From assembly GCA_017302335.1 (NCBI GenBank), contig JAFLCT010000002.1:1-61679 (forward strand): a DNA stretch of 61,679 nucleotides, in the 5' to 3' direction. Positions within the stretch are counted from its first letter, which is position 1. The number at the start of each line of letters is the position of its first letter. The notes beneath the pieces were generated by a model. That model made no database searches. It was not told the origin of the DNA and saw nothing but the letters and a program-made list of their open reading frames with translations. The translations under genes were made by a program, and so were the position numbers. Positions 9,782 through 18,304 of the stretch are shown here, one piece after another. The stretch is from Caulobacterales bacterium (GTDB lineage: Bacteria > Pseudomonadota > Alphaproteobacteria > Caulobacterales > Caulobacteraceae).

Positions 9782-9931
9782 ATGAGTCCGTTCGAGTTCT
9801 TTTTCAGCTTCTATGGTCTGGTGCTGGGCCTGGCCATGACCGAGGCCAGCTCGGGCGTGTCGCGCGCCATAAATCAGAGAAGGCGACGGCCGATCGGCTG
9901 GCGCTTGTGGCTGTTGCAGGCGGCTATATGA
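9782..9931 (+). CDS. Truncated copy (B) of the MSxFEFFFSFYG membrane-protein family
   Basis: A GGGGGGG-rich ribosome binding site precedes an ATG that opens 49 codons. Residues 1-40 parallel those of the next gene (FEFFFSFYGLVLGL, then a GVxxAI block and RPIGW where the full copy has IRIGW). The frame then ends at TGA 9929-9931, which overlaps the ATG of the full-length copy as ATGA. It looks like a tandem duplicate that lost its 3' three-quarters in the join. It may still be translated as a one-helix peptide coupled to the next gene. Confidence 0.55.
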   Translation: MSPFEFFFSFYGLVLGLAMTEASSGVSRAINQRRRRPIGWRLWLLQAAI

Positions 9932-10545
9932 GCGCGTTCGAGTTTTTCTTCAGTTTCTACGGACTGGTGCTGGGCCTGTCGGTGGCGGTGATCGCCACCG
10001 GCGTGGCCACGGCCATCCAGCACAGGAAGACGATCCGCATCGGCTGGTTGACGCCGCTGCTGGCGCTGTTCGTGGGGCTGGACATCGCCACCTTCTGGGA
10101 CGCGGCCTGGAACACCTTCCGCGACGCCCCCTTCAGCTACGGTATGTTGGTGGCGGGTCTGACCATCGCCCTGTTCTATTTTGTCGCCGCCTCCCTGGTG
10201 TTTCCACACCAGATCGAGGACGGGATGTCGTTGGACGACCATTTCTGGGCCAACAAGACACTGGTCCTGTTGCTGACCGTGGTGGGCAACGCCCTGATGG
10301 TCGCGGCGTCGATCGTTCAGGTGCTCGGCAAGCCGCAGATGATGTTTGTCCTGTTCAACTACGGCTTCACCTTCGCCCTCTATCTGGCGTTGGTGGTCCC
10401 CGCGGCGTTCGCCCGCAAGCCGCGCCTGTTCGCGATCCTGATCGGGCTGCACGTCGCCATCTATCTGGCGATCGCCTGTCTGGCGCCGCCGCCGCCGAAT
10501 CCCCCCGAAGCACCGCCGCCCGTCGCTGGGACGGCCGCCCCCTGA
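9928..10545 (+). CDS. Multi-pass inner-membrane protein of unknown function
   Basis: The 205-residue protein starts MSAFEFFFSFYGLVLGL and has about six hydrophobic segments, roughly at 8-27, 39-57, 70-90, 110-132, 138-158 and 165-183. It ends in a Pro/Ala-rich cytoplasmic or periplasmic tail. I do not recognise a characterised family; small membrane proteins with this N-terminus are seen in related bacteria, but without a function. The ATG at 9928 is chosen over an in-frame ATG at 9907 because two paralogous fragments begin at the same MSxFEF position and because it overlaps the preceding stop as ATGA. Confidence 0.75.
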   Translation: MSAFEFFFSFYGLVLGLSVAVIATGVATAIQHRKTIRIGWLTPLLALFVGLDIATFWDAAWNTFRDAPFSYGMLVAGLTIALFYFVAASLVFPHQIEDGMSLDDHFWANKTLVLLLTVVGNALMVAASIVQVLGKPQMMFVLFNYGFTFALYLALVVPAAFARKPRLFAILIGLHVAIYLAIACLAPPPPNPPEAPPPVAGTAAP

Positions 10546-10590
10546 CCCGCCGTTTGCCGCGCTTGCCGTTCAGGCCCTAGGAACCTTGTC

Positions 10591-12414
10591 ATGCGCGTTT
10601 CACTCATTGTCCTCGCCCTGCTTTCCATGGGAACCCCCGCCATGTCGCAAACCGTCCCCAACGCCGCGCCTTGGGATCAAGCCTTCCTGCCGCCCGCGCC
10701 CGAATGGGACGGCGCCAGCCGCGCGCTGCTGCGCGGTGCATCCGACCCCTGGGTCACCGCCTTCGAGGCTGACCCCGAGCATGACTTCAGCCCCGACTAC
10801 GCCGACACCCGCGCCTGGTTCGACCGGCTGGATGCGGCCTCGGACCTGATCCGCATCGAACAGTTCGGCGTTTCGCCCGAAGGACGGCCGATCTACGCCG
10901 TCATCGCCTCAAAGGACGGCGCGGCCTTCGATCCGTCCAAGCCGGTGCTGCTGGCCCAGGCCGGCATCCATCCGGGCGAGATCGATGGCAAGGACGCGGG
11001 CATGATGCTGCTGCGCGACATCGCCTTTTACGGCAAGGATGCGTTGCTGGACCGGGTCAATCTGATCCTGATCCCCATCCTGTCGGTCGACGGACATGAA
11101 CGGGCCAGCGCCTATTCCCGACCCAATCAGCGCGGGCCGCGCATCCAGGGCTGGCGCAACACCGCGACCAACCAGAACCTGAACCGCGACTATCTGAAGC
11201 TGGACCAGGCCGAGATGCGGGCCGTGCGCGGCCTGATCCTGAAGTACCGGCCGGACCTGTACGTCGACATCCACGTCACCGACGGCATGGACTATCAGTA
11301 CGACGTCACCTTCGGCTTCAACGGCGAGAACGGCGTCTGGAGCCGCAGCCCGGCCATCGCCGAATGGCTGAACGACGCCTTCAAACCCGATATCTACGCG
11401 GCGCTGGAACGTCAGGGTCACATCCCCGGCGAACTGGTGTTCGGGATCGACGACGCCAATCCGCGCGCGGGCCTGTCGGACGGCGGCCTGGGCGAGCGGT
11501 TCTCGAACGGCTGGGGTTCGGCCGCCCACGTGCCGACGATCCTGATCGAGAACCACAGCCTGAAACCGCATGAGCAGCGGGTGCTGGGGACCTATGTCTT
11601 CCTGGAAGAGGCGATGCGCCTGCTGGCCGCGAAGGGCCGCGACCTGCGCGCCGCGATCACCGCCGATCGCGCCCTTCGCCCCGCCGAAGTGCCGACCAAT
11701 TTCGAGCCGGACCCGACGCCGGCGTACACCCGGCAGTTTAAGGGCATCACCTACGAGACCTACGACAGCCCGGCCTCGGGCCGCCGCGAGATCCGCTGGC
11801 TGGGCCAGGCCGACCCTGAGATCTGGTCCCTGCCCTTCTATGGTTCGCGCCCGACCCTGACGCTGAAGCGGCCCCAAGCCTATTGGGTGCCTGCGCATCG
11901 GGCGGACGTGATCGAGCGGCTGCGCGCCCATGGGATTCAGATGGAAGTCCTGACCGCGCCGCGCACCGTGTCGGTCGAGATGTTGCGGCTGGAGAACCCC
12001 AAGGTCTCTGGCGCCGCCAACGAAGGTCATGTGCCGATCCGGGTGACCGAGGTTTCGACCGAGCGTCGCGACTGGACCTATCCGCCGGGTTCGGCGCGGG
12101 TGCCGACGGATCAGCCGTTGGGCGATGTGGCGATCCTGATGCTGGAGCCGCAGTCGGCCGAAAGCCTGTTCGCCTGGGGCCTGTTCCCCGAGGTGCTGAG
12201 CCGCGTCGAATACATCGAGGGTTACGCCATCGCCCCCCTGGCCGAGCGGATGATGGCCGCCGATCCGGCCCTGAAGGCCGCGTTCGAGGCCAAGCTGGCC
12301 GCCGATCCCGCCTTCGCGGCCGATGGCGACGCGCGTCTGGCGTGGTTCTACGAACGTACGCCGTTTTATGATGACCGTTATCGTCTGTATCCCGTGGGGA
12401 GGGAGACCCAATGA
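10591..12414 (+). CDS. Secreted M14-family zinc carboxypeptidase
   Basis: The 607-residue protein carries a short signal peptide (hydrophobic start, AMSQ cleavage near 20). The M14 zinc ligands are visible as AGIHPGE (His127, Glu130) and DIHVTDG (His228), with an NLNRDYLKLDQAE substrate-binding stretch between them. Members remove C-terminal residues or split amide-linked murein peptides; here the substrate is unknown. After about residue 350 there is a long C-terminal region of the kind found in large bacterial M14 proteins. Its stop overlaps the ATG of the MAPEG gene (ATGA), so the two are co-transcribed. Confidence 0.88.
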   Translation: MRVSLIVLALLSMGTPAMSQTVPNAAPWDQAFLPPAPEWDGASRALLRGASDPWVTAFEADPEHDFSPDYADTRAWFDRLDAASDLIRIEQFGVSPEGRPIYAVIASKDGAAFDPSKPVLLAQAGIHPGEIDGKDAGMMLLRDIAFYGKDALLDRVNLILIPILSVDGHERASAYSRPNQRGPRIQGWRNTATNQNLNRDYLKLDQAEMRAVRGLILKYRPDLYVDIHVTDGMDYQYDVTFGFNGENGVWSRSPAIAEWLNDAFKPDIYAALERQGHIPGELVFGIDDANPRAGLSDGGLGERFSNGWGSAAHVPTILIENHSLKPHEQRVLGTYVFLEEAMRLLAAKGRDLRAAITADRALRPAEVPTNFEPDPTPAYTRQFKGITYETYDSPASGRREIRWLGQADPEIWSLPFYGSRPTLTLKRPQAYWVPAHRADVIERLRAHGIQMEVLTAPRTVSVEMLRLENPKVSGAANEGHVPIRVTEVSTERRDWTYPPGSARVPTDQPLGDVAILMLEPQSAESLFAWGLFPEVLSRVEYIEGYAIAPLAERMMAADPALKAAFEAKLAADPAFAADGDARLAWFYERTPFYDDRYRLYPVGRETQ

Positions 12415-12806
12415 GCCTGCTTCAAGCCGCCGGACTGTGGTCCGGCCTGTTGATCCTGTTGCTGGTGCTGCTGGCGTTCCGCGTCGTGGCCAATCGACGG
12501 CGGCACAAGGTGCTGTTCGGCGACGGCGGCGTCAAAGAGGTGGTGGTGGCGACGCGAGCGTTCGGCAACGCCGCCGAATATATTCCGGTCGGGATCGGCG
12601 CGCTGATCCTGCTGGCCTTGCTGGGCTATCCGCTGTGGGCCGTGCACGCGGTCGGAGGGACCCTGTTGGCCGGCCGGATCATTCATGGCTTCGGTCTCAG
12701 CCACGGCCGAGGTCCGGGACCCGCGCGGTTGCTCGGCATGATCCTGACGTTGTTGGCGCTGATCGGCGCGGCGGGCGCATTGGTGATCTGTCCGTTGATG
12801 GCCTGA
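12411..12806 (+). CDS. MAPEG-family membrane protein
   Basis: A 131-residue protein with four predicted membrane helices (about 8-25, 60-78, 80-95 and 106-127). It has the MAPEG pattern: R..AN..R...L and an AFGNAAEYIPVG loop followed by HGFGLSHG. The family covers glutathione-dependent transferases and peroxidases of membranes; many bacterial members are uncharacterised. The start overlaps the M14 stop by four bases. No thiol-pathway gene is adjacent, so the substrate is open. Confidence 0.82.
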   Translation: MSLLQAAGLWSGLLILLLVLLAFRVVANRRRHKVLFGDGGVKEVVVATRAFGNAAEYIPVGIGALILLALLGYPLWAVHAVGGTLLAGRIIHGFGLSHGRGPGPARLLGMILTLLALIGAAGALVICPLMA

Positions 12807-12845
12807 GACCGTTGCGGCGGGGCGGGCGGTCGGCCATATCGGGGC

Positions 12846-14198
12846 ATGGCCGCCTCCTCCGCTTCGACGCCCCCCGACATCCTGCATGACCTGACCGCCG
12901 CGGCCCTGAAGGCGGGGGCCGATGCGGCCGAGGCCGTGTCCTCTCACCGCAGCGCCCTGTCCGTCGGCGTGCGCAACGGCGCGCTGGAGGATGTCGAGCG
13001 GGAAGAGAGCCGCGACCTGGGTCTGAGGGTCTTCATCGGCAAGCGTCAGGCGACGGTTTCGGCGTCGGACCTGTCGGAGGCCACGCGGACGCGACTGGTC
13101 GAGCGCGCCGTGGCCATGGCGCGGCTGGCCCCCGAAGACCCCTATGCGGGACTGGCGCCTCAGGATCGTCTGGCGCGCGGCCCGACGCCCGAGCTGGACG
13201 TGCACGATCCCACGGGCCGCACCGCCGAACAGTTGGAATGCGCCGCCGCCGAGACCGAAGCCGCCGCCCTGGCCGTGCCCGGCGTGGCCAAGTCCGAGGG
13301 CGGGCACGCCAGTTGGTCCGACAGCGAATGGCGACTGGTCACCAGCCACGGCTTCGACGGCGCCTATCGCGGCAGCGGCTATTCGCTGGGCGTCGGCGTC
13401 ATCGCCGAAAAGGACGGGGCCATGGAGCGCGGCGGCGAGAGCCGCACCACCCGCCACCTGTCGGACCTGCCGTCGGCCCAGACCATCGGGCTGGAAGCCG
13501 GAAAACGCGCCGTGGCCCGAACCGGGCCGCGCAAGATCGCCTCGACCACCGCGCCCGTGATCTTCGAAAACCGCGTGGCGACCCAGGTTCTGTCGCCCCT
13601 GCTGGGCGCCATCTCCGGCCCGGCGGTGGCGCGTGGCGTCTCGTTCCTGAAGGATCGGCTGGGCCAGAGGGTGTTGCCCTCTGGCGTGGACCTGATCGAC
13701 GACCCGTCCCGCCCGCGCGGCCTGGGTTCGACCCCGTTCGACGACGAGGGGGTGGAGGTGTCGCGCCTGGCCCTGGTCGAGGATGGCGTTCTGACGACCT
13801 GGCTGCTGAACAGCGCGGCGGCGGCTCAACTGGGCCTGGCGTCCACCGGTCACGCCGCGCGCGGACTGGCGGGACCGCCCGGCGTCTCAACCCACAACCT
13901 GCATTTGGCGCCGGGCGAGGTCGATCTCGCTGGACTGATGGATCAGGCGAGAACAGGTCTGTTGATCACCTCCATGTTCGGGCCGTCGCTGAATTCCAAC
14001 ACCGGCGACTGGTCAGCGGGCGTGTCCGGCTTCTGGTTCGAGGACGGTCAGATCGCTCATCCGGTCAGCGAGATCACCGTGGCGGGCAAGCTGATTGACC
14101 TCTACGCCCGGATGCAACGCGGTTCGGACCTGGAGTTCCGAGGTTCGTTCAACGCCCCGTCGTTGCTGTTCGACGCGGTGGCGATTGCGGGCAAATGA
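12846..14198 (+). CDS. pmbA: PmbA/TldE-type metalloprotease-family protein
   Basis: This 450-residue protein is the TldE (PmbA) partner of the TldD/TldE protease pair, which trims peptides such as modified antibiotic precursors and CcdA in E. coli. It has the N-terminal domain with VRNGALEDVEREESRDLGLRVF and the C-terminal domain with FDDEGVE and GPSLNSNTGDWSAGVSGFW. As in other PmbA proteins, the HExxxH metal motif of TldD is absent. No tldD is adjacent. The gene is followed by cysQ with an ATGA overlap. Confidence 0.9.
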   Translation: MAASSASTPPDILHDLTAAALKAGADAAEAVSSHRSALSVGVRNGALEDVEREESRDLGLRVFIGKRQATVSASDLSEATRTRLVERAVAMARLAPEDPYAGLAPQDRLARGPTPELDVHDPTGRTAEQLECAAAETEAAALAVPGVAKSEGGHASWSDSEWRLVTSHGFDGAYRGSGYSLGVGVIAEKDGAMERGGESRTTRHLSDLPSAQTIGLEAGKRAVARTGPRKIASTTAPVIFENRVATQVLSPLLGAISGPAVARGVSFLKDRLGQRVLPSGVDLIDDPSRPRGLGSTPFDDEGVEVSRLALVEDGVLTTWLLNSAAAAQLGLASTGHAARGLAGPPGVSTHNLHLAPGEVDLAGLMDQARTGLLITSMFGPSLNSNTGDWSAGVSGFWFEDGQIAHPVSEITVAGKLIDLYARMQRGSDLEFRGSFNAPSLLFDAVAIAGK

Positions 14199-14989
14199 CG
14201 GACTGGGCTGACGATCTGGCCCTGATCCGGCGCGCGGCGCGGGACGCGGGCGACCGCGCCCTGGCCGAGCGGGAGGCGGGACTGAAGGTCTGGTCCAAGT
14301 CCGGCGGCTCGCCCGTGACCAGCGCCGACATGGCGATCGACCAGATGCTGCGCGAGACCCTGCTGGGGGCGCGACCCGACTACGGCTGGCTGTCCGAAGA
14401 GACGGCCGATTCGGCCGACCGGCTGGACAAGAGACGCATCTTCGTCGTCGATCCGATCGACGGCACCGTGGCCTATATGAAGGGCAAGCCCTGGTGGTGC
14501 GTGCCTATCGCCGTGATCGAGAACGGAGCGCCGGTCGCCGCCGTGATCCACGCCCCGGCCCTGAACGAGACCTTCGATGCGGTCGCGGGCCAGGGCGCGC
14601 GGCTGAACGAACGCCCGATCACCGCCTCGGACGCCGACAGCCTGGACGACGCCGCCATGCTGGCCGACGCCCAGTTGATGCAGGGACCGCTGTGGCCCGA
14701 GCCGTGGCCGCCGATGCGGTTCGAAAAGCGCAACGCCATCGCCTATCGCATGGCCCTGGTCGCCGCAGGGGCTTTCGACGCCACCGTGGCCCTGACGCCG
14801 AAGTGGGACTGGGACGTGGCCGCCGGCGCCCTGATCGCCGCCGAGGCCGGGGCGAAGGTGTCGGATCACCATGGCGACCCGTGGCGCTTCAACCGGTCCG
14901 ATCCGCGTCAGGCCAGCCTGGTCTGCGCCGCGCCTGCCCTGCATCCGTTGATCATCGCGCGTTGTGCGACTATCCCGCTGACCCCATAA
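14195..14989 (+). CDS. cysQ: Inositol-monophosphatase-family 3'(2'),5'-bisphosphate nucleotidase (CysQ-like)
   Basis: The 264-residue Mg-dependent phosphatase shows the family metal sites: WLSEET (Glu68/Glu69), VDPIDGT (85-91) and KWDWDVAAG (203-211). CysQ-type members hydrolyse 3'-phosphoadenosine 5'-phosphate, the by-product of sulfate assimilation. The assignment to CysQ rather than inositol phosphatase or HisN is from overall impression and is less certain than the family. The ATG lies inside the pmbA stop (ATGA), which suggests translational coupling. Confidence 0.8.
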   Translation: MTDWADDLALIRRAARDAGDRALAEREAGLKVWSKSGGSPVTSADMAIDQMLRETLLGARPDYGWLSEETADSADRLDKRRIFVVDPIDGTVAYMKGKPWWCVPIAVIENGAPVAAVIHAPALNETFDAVAGQGARLNERPITASDADSLDDAAMLADAQLMQGPLWPEPWPPMRFEKRNAIAYRMALVAAGAFDATVALTPKWDWDVAAGALIAAEAGAKVSDHHGDPWRFNRSDPRQASLVCAAPALHPLIIARCATIPLTP

Positions 14990-15015
14990 GCCCCTCCCTT
15001 TTCGCCGGAAGCCCC

Positions 15016-15255
15016 ATGACGGACCACCCTGACACCGACCAACTGCTGCATCTCGTCATCGGCGGCGAGTTGCGCCACCTGGACGCGCCGGTGTTCCGCG
15101 ACCTGTCCAAGGTCGAGTTCGTCGGCGCCTTCGGCAGCTACGCCGAAGCCAAGAAAGCCTGGAAGGCGCGCGCCCAGGCCACGGTGGACAACGCCCATAT
15201 GCGCTATTTCATCCTGCACGCGCACAAGCTGATCGACCCGCGCGGCGAGGCCTGA
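15016..15255 (+). CDS. DUF4170 family protein
   Basis: This 79-residue protein contains the DUF4170 core: LLHLVIGGELRHL, then VEFVGAFGSYAEAKKAWKARAQATVDNAHMRYFILHAHKLIDP. The family is a small conserved alphaproteobacterial protein often found near cysQ or LPS genes; its function is not known. The ATG at 15016 follows a GGAAG site and gives the usual family length. It lies 26 bp after cysQ on the same strand. Confidence 0.9.
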   Translation: MTDHPDTDQLLHLVIGGELRHLDAPVFRDLSKVEFVGAFGSYAEAKKAWKARAQATVDNAHMRYFILHAHKLIDPRGEA

Positions 15256-15318
15256 CCGGAACGCCGCGACGACCCATGCGCTTTTCATGGCGCGGGTCGC
15301 ATCGAAGGAGGCTGAGCC

Positions 15319-15519
15319 ATGACCCCGTTCCTGATCGTCCTGGCCCTGCTGGCCCTGGCCGTCGGCATCGTTCTGTGGGCCACGCGCGTGACGCCCGCTC
15401 GGCCGGATCAACAGCGACCGGCATCGGATACGGCCAAGGACGCCCCGGTCGCACCGGCCGACACCGCGCCGGTCGATCCCTTCGCCTCGGCCCCGCCGCG
15501 CGAGGAGCCTCATCCATGA
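15319..15519 (+). CDS. Small single-pass membrane protein, unknown function
   Basis: A 66-residue protein with one N-terminal hydrophobic helix (about 3-21) and a hydrophilic tail rich in Pro, Ala and Asp. It has a good AAGGAGGC ribosome binding site. Its stop overlaps the ATG of a second small membrane protein (ATGA), so the two are probably made together. I recognise no family. Confidence 0.65.
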   Translation: MTPFLIVLALLALAVGIVLWATRVTPARPDQQRPASDTAKDAPVAPADTAPVDPFASAPPREEPHP

Positions 15520-15734
15520 CCCTGTTCGGAACGACGCTGGCCGCCGAACAGGTCGCCAGCCTGGTCAGCCTTCTGGCGCTGTTGCTCTTGTGGTTGGTCG
15601 TGCTTCGGCGCGAGCGGGATTATGCGCGCTGGTTCAAGCAGTGGGAGGCCGATCGCAAGGCCCGGCGCGAGGCGGAACAGGCCAGGGCGCGAAACGAAGC
15701 CGCGCCCAAAGACCGCAAGGGACCATGGGGCTGA
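15516..15734 (+). CDS. Small single-pass membrane protein with charged C-terminal helix
   Basis: A 72-residue protein with a hydrophobic segment (about 14-31) followed by a strongly charged region of Arg, Glu, Lys and Ala (about 32-66) likely to form a helix in the cytoplasm. It starts within the stop codon of the preceding small protein. Its 3' end is 3 bp from the end of a convergent phosphatase gene. I recognise no family. The arrangement of two short membrane proteins upstream of LPS export genes may hint at an envelope role, but that is only context. Confidence 0.65.
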   Translation: MTLFGTTLAAEQVASLVSLLALLLLWLVVLRRERDYARWFKQWEADRKARREAEQARARNEAAPKDRKGPWG

Positions 15735-15737
15735 CCC

Positions 15738-16403
15738 CTATTCCCGGCGCAACAGTTTCTCGGTCAACAAGGTCCCCCACCACGAGGCCTTGAAGTCCGC
15801 CTTGATCGCCTTGGGATCATAGTCCGGCCGCTCGACCCATTGCAGGAAGTCCAGCCCCGCCGGTTCGCCCTCGGCGACATAGAGGTCCAGGGTGTAGTCC
15901 AGCACCCCCGTAAGGCCCTCGCGGTGATGCAGGGTGCGCTTGCCCAGTTCGGCCCTGGCGACCGACACCGGCTCGCCCAGGTGGAAATGCCGGTACAACA
16001 CCGCCATCAGCCCGGCCCGATCCGCGCCCGACTTGCAATGGATCAGGGCCGGATACTGGAGGGTTCGAAACAGGTCGCGGGCGCGCCGCACGCGGTCGGT
16101 GCCCGGCGGATCGCGCGAATCCAACGGCGCGTCGATCAACTCCAGCCCCAGACGGCGACAGCTCGCGCTCTCCAGCCAGTAATAGGGTTCGTCGCGCGCG
16201 CCGCGCAGGTTGACAACCGTCTTGATCCCGCGTCGTTTCCAATAGGCCAACTGGCCCGGCGACGGCTGATTGGTGCGCACCAGGTCGGGACCCAGCCAGT
16301 GCGCATTGGCGAAGGCCGTACGCAGGAAGGCGTGGTCCCCCCAAAAATAACGCCAATGGGCCTTGAAGCGGTCCCATCGCGTGCTCACGTGCGCGCCGTT
16401 CAT
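15738..16403 (-). CDS. Tyrosine / dual-specificity-type protein phosphatase family protein
   Basis: The 221-residue protein has the CX5R phosphatase signature HCKSGADRAGL (nucleophile Cys123, Arg129) and the upstream block GIKTVVNLRGARDE, then an LDSRDPP loop that may supply the general acid. Such small cytoplasmic enzymes act on phosphotyrosine, phosphoinositides or other phosphomonoesters; the substrate here is unknown. I chose the ATG at 16403. A longer start at 16481 would overlap the divergent msbA start and add an unconserved tail. It is divergent from the LPS operon, with 77 bp between starts. Confidence 0.82.
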   Translation of the reverse strand: MNGAHVSTRWDRFKAHWRYFWGDHAFLRTAFANAHWLGPDLVRTNQPSPGQLAYWKRRGIKTVVNLRGARDEPYYWLESASCRRLGLELIDAPLDSRDPPGTDRVRRARDLFRTLQYPALIHCKSGADRAGLMAVLYRHFHLGEPVSVARAELGKRTLHHREGLTGVLDYTLDLYVAEGEPAGLDFLQWVERPDYDPKAIKADFKASWWGTLLTEKLLRRE

Positions 16404-16480
16404 GTCCCGCACATAGGGGTTACGACGCCCGGCGTCACCTGCGGCTTGACTTCGCCCCTCCGCCGTCCGACCGAGAACCA

Positions 16481-18304
16481 ATGACCGAAGCGACCGTCCC
16501 GTCCGAAACTGAGGGACTGCGCCCCCTGATGGCGCGGATCTGGCGCGATTATCTATCCCGGCATATCGGGGCGCTGGTCGCGGCCATGCTGTGCGCCGCG
16601 ATCGCGGGATTGATGTCGGCGACGGTGCTGCGTCTGCTGGAGCCGGCCATCGACGGTCTGTTCGAACAATCGCCGGTCGATATCTGGGGCCTGATCCACA
16701 TCCCGGCCGGACAGGCGGTGACCTGGATTCCGGCCATCATCATCGGCGTGGCCCTGATCTGGACGGCGGCGGCCTTGGCCCAGGCGGCCCTGGTCAATCG
16801 GCTGGGCCACGGCATCGTCGGCGACATTCAGGTGCGGTTGTTCGGGGCCATGATCCGGGCCGACCTGGCGCGGCTGCGCAGTCAGCACTCGGGCGCCTTC
16901 GTCTCCAGCGTGCTGTTCGACGCCAATCTGGTGCGCGAGGCCTTCACCAACGGCGTGGTCAACTACACCCAGCACGGCCTGACCCTGGTCGCCGTGCTGA
17001 TCTCCATGGCCTTCATCGACTGGCGGTTGACGCTGATCGTGCTCCTGGGCGTGCCGCTGATCAGCCTGGTGCTGCGTCGTTTCTCACGCAAGACGAAGAA
17101 GGCCACCACCGGCGCCATGAAGGAGACCGAGGTCCTGTCCACGGCCCTGATGGAGAATCTGGACGGCGTCCGCCTGATCAAGATCGAGAACCGCGAGGCG
17201 GCCGAGGAAGCCCGCGTCGGCGAGGTTGTGGCCAGACGCCAGCGTCACGTCATCAAATCGGCCGACGCCCGCGCCTTCGCCGGACCGGCCAGCAATCTGG
17301 TGGCCATGATCATCGTGGCCGCCGTCATGGCCTATGCGGGATGGCGCGCCCAGTCGGGCGCGATGACCGTCGGGGCCTTCGCCGCCTTCATCGGCCTGTT
17401 GATGGCGGCCGGGCAGTCGCTGCGCCAGGTCACCAATCTGCAAACCGTGATGACCGAAGGGCTGACGGCCGCGCGGCGCCTGTTCGACGCCCTGGACATC
17501 GAACCTGAGATCCGCGAGGCGCCGGACGCCCAGCCGCTGCCGCGCGGTCCCGCCGAGGTGCGGCTGGACGGCGTCTCCTTCGCCTACGGCAAGGCCGAGC
17601 CGACGTTGCGCGATGTCTCGTTGACCGTTCGTCCCGGCGAGACCGCGGCCCTGGTTGGTCCGTCGGGCGGGGGCAAGTCGACGATCCTGAGCCTGTTGCC
17701 CCGCTTCTATGACGTCACCGCCGGAGCCGTGACGATCAATGGCCACGACGTGCGCGACCTGCGGCTGCACGACCTGCGCGACCACATCGCCCTGGTGACG
17801 CAGGAGCCGTTCCTGTTCGACGACACCATCGCCGCCAACATCGCCTATGGCCGCCCCGGTGCGACTCCGGCCCAGATCGAGGAAGCGGCCCGCGCCGCCG
17901 CCGCACACGACTTCATCAGCGCCTTGCCCGAAGGCTATCAGACCCGCGGCGGTGAGGGCGGCCTGCGTCTATCGGGCGGCCAACGCCAGCGGATCGCCAT
18001 CGCCCGCGCCTTCCTGAAGGACGCCCCGATCCTGTTGCTGGACGAGGCCACCAGCGCGCTGGACACCGAGAGCGAGGCCCTGGTCCAGGCGGCGTTGGAG
18101 CGGCTGATGCGTGGGCGCGCCACCCTGATGATCGCCCACCGCCTGTCGACCGTGCGCAACGCCGACCGCATCTATGTGATCGACAGCGGACGGGTGGTCG
18201 AAGAGGGATCGCACGCCCAGCTCATCAAGCGCGACGGTCTCTACGCCCGCCTGGCCCGACAGCAGTCGCTGGACGGCGGCCCGACCGTGCCGGAGGTGGC
18301 GTGA
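16481..18304 (+). CDS. msbA: MsbA-type lipid A / lipopolysaccharide flippase ABC exporter
   Basis: This 607-residue half-transporter flips lipid A-core across the inner membrane. The N-terminal six-helix domain (about 30-330) is followed by an ATPase with Walker A GPSGGGKST (Lys399), an LSGGQRQRIAIARAFLK signature near 496 and Walker B ILLLDEATSALD (Asp521). The context is strong: it is the first gene of a run with a DUF374 acyltransferase, waaA and lpxK. The downstream gene starts with a GTG that overlaps this stop (GTGA). Confidence 0.9.
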   Translation: MTEATVPSETEGLRPLMARIWRDYLSRHIGALVAAMLCAAIAGLMSATVLRLLEPAIDGLFEQSPVDIWGLIHIPAGQAVTWIPAIIIGVALIWTAAALAQAALVNRLGHGIVGDIQVRLFGAMIRADLARLRSQHSGAFVSSVLFDANLVREAFTNGVVNYTQHGLTLVAVLISMAFIDWRLTLIVLLGVPLISLVLRRFSRKTKKATTGAMKETEVLSTALMENLDGVRLIKIENREAAEEARVGEVVARRQRHVIKSADARAFAGPASNLVAMIIVAAVMAYAGWRAQSGAMTVGAFAAFIGLLMAAGQSLRQVTNLQTVMTEGLTAARRLFDALDIEPEIREAPDAQPLPRGPAEVRLDGVSFAYGKAEPTLRDVSLTVRPGETAALVGPSGGGKSTILSLLPRFYDVTAGAVTINGHDVRDLRLHDLRDHIALVTQEPFLFDDTIAANIAYGRPGATPAQIEEAARAAAAHDFISALPEGYQTRGGEGGLRLSGGQRQRIAIARAFLKDAPILLLDEATSALDTESEALVQAALERLMRGRATLMIAHRLSTVRNADRIYVIDSGRVVEEGSHAQLIKRDGLYARLARQQSLDGGPTVPEVA

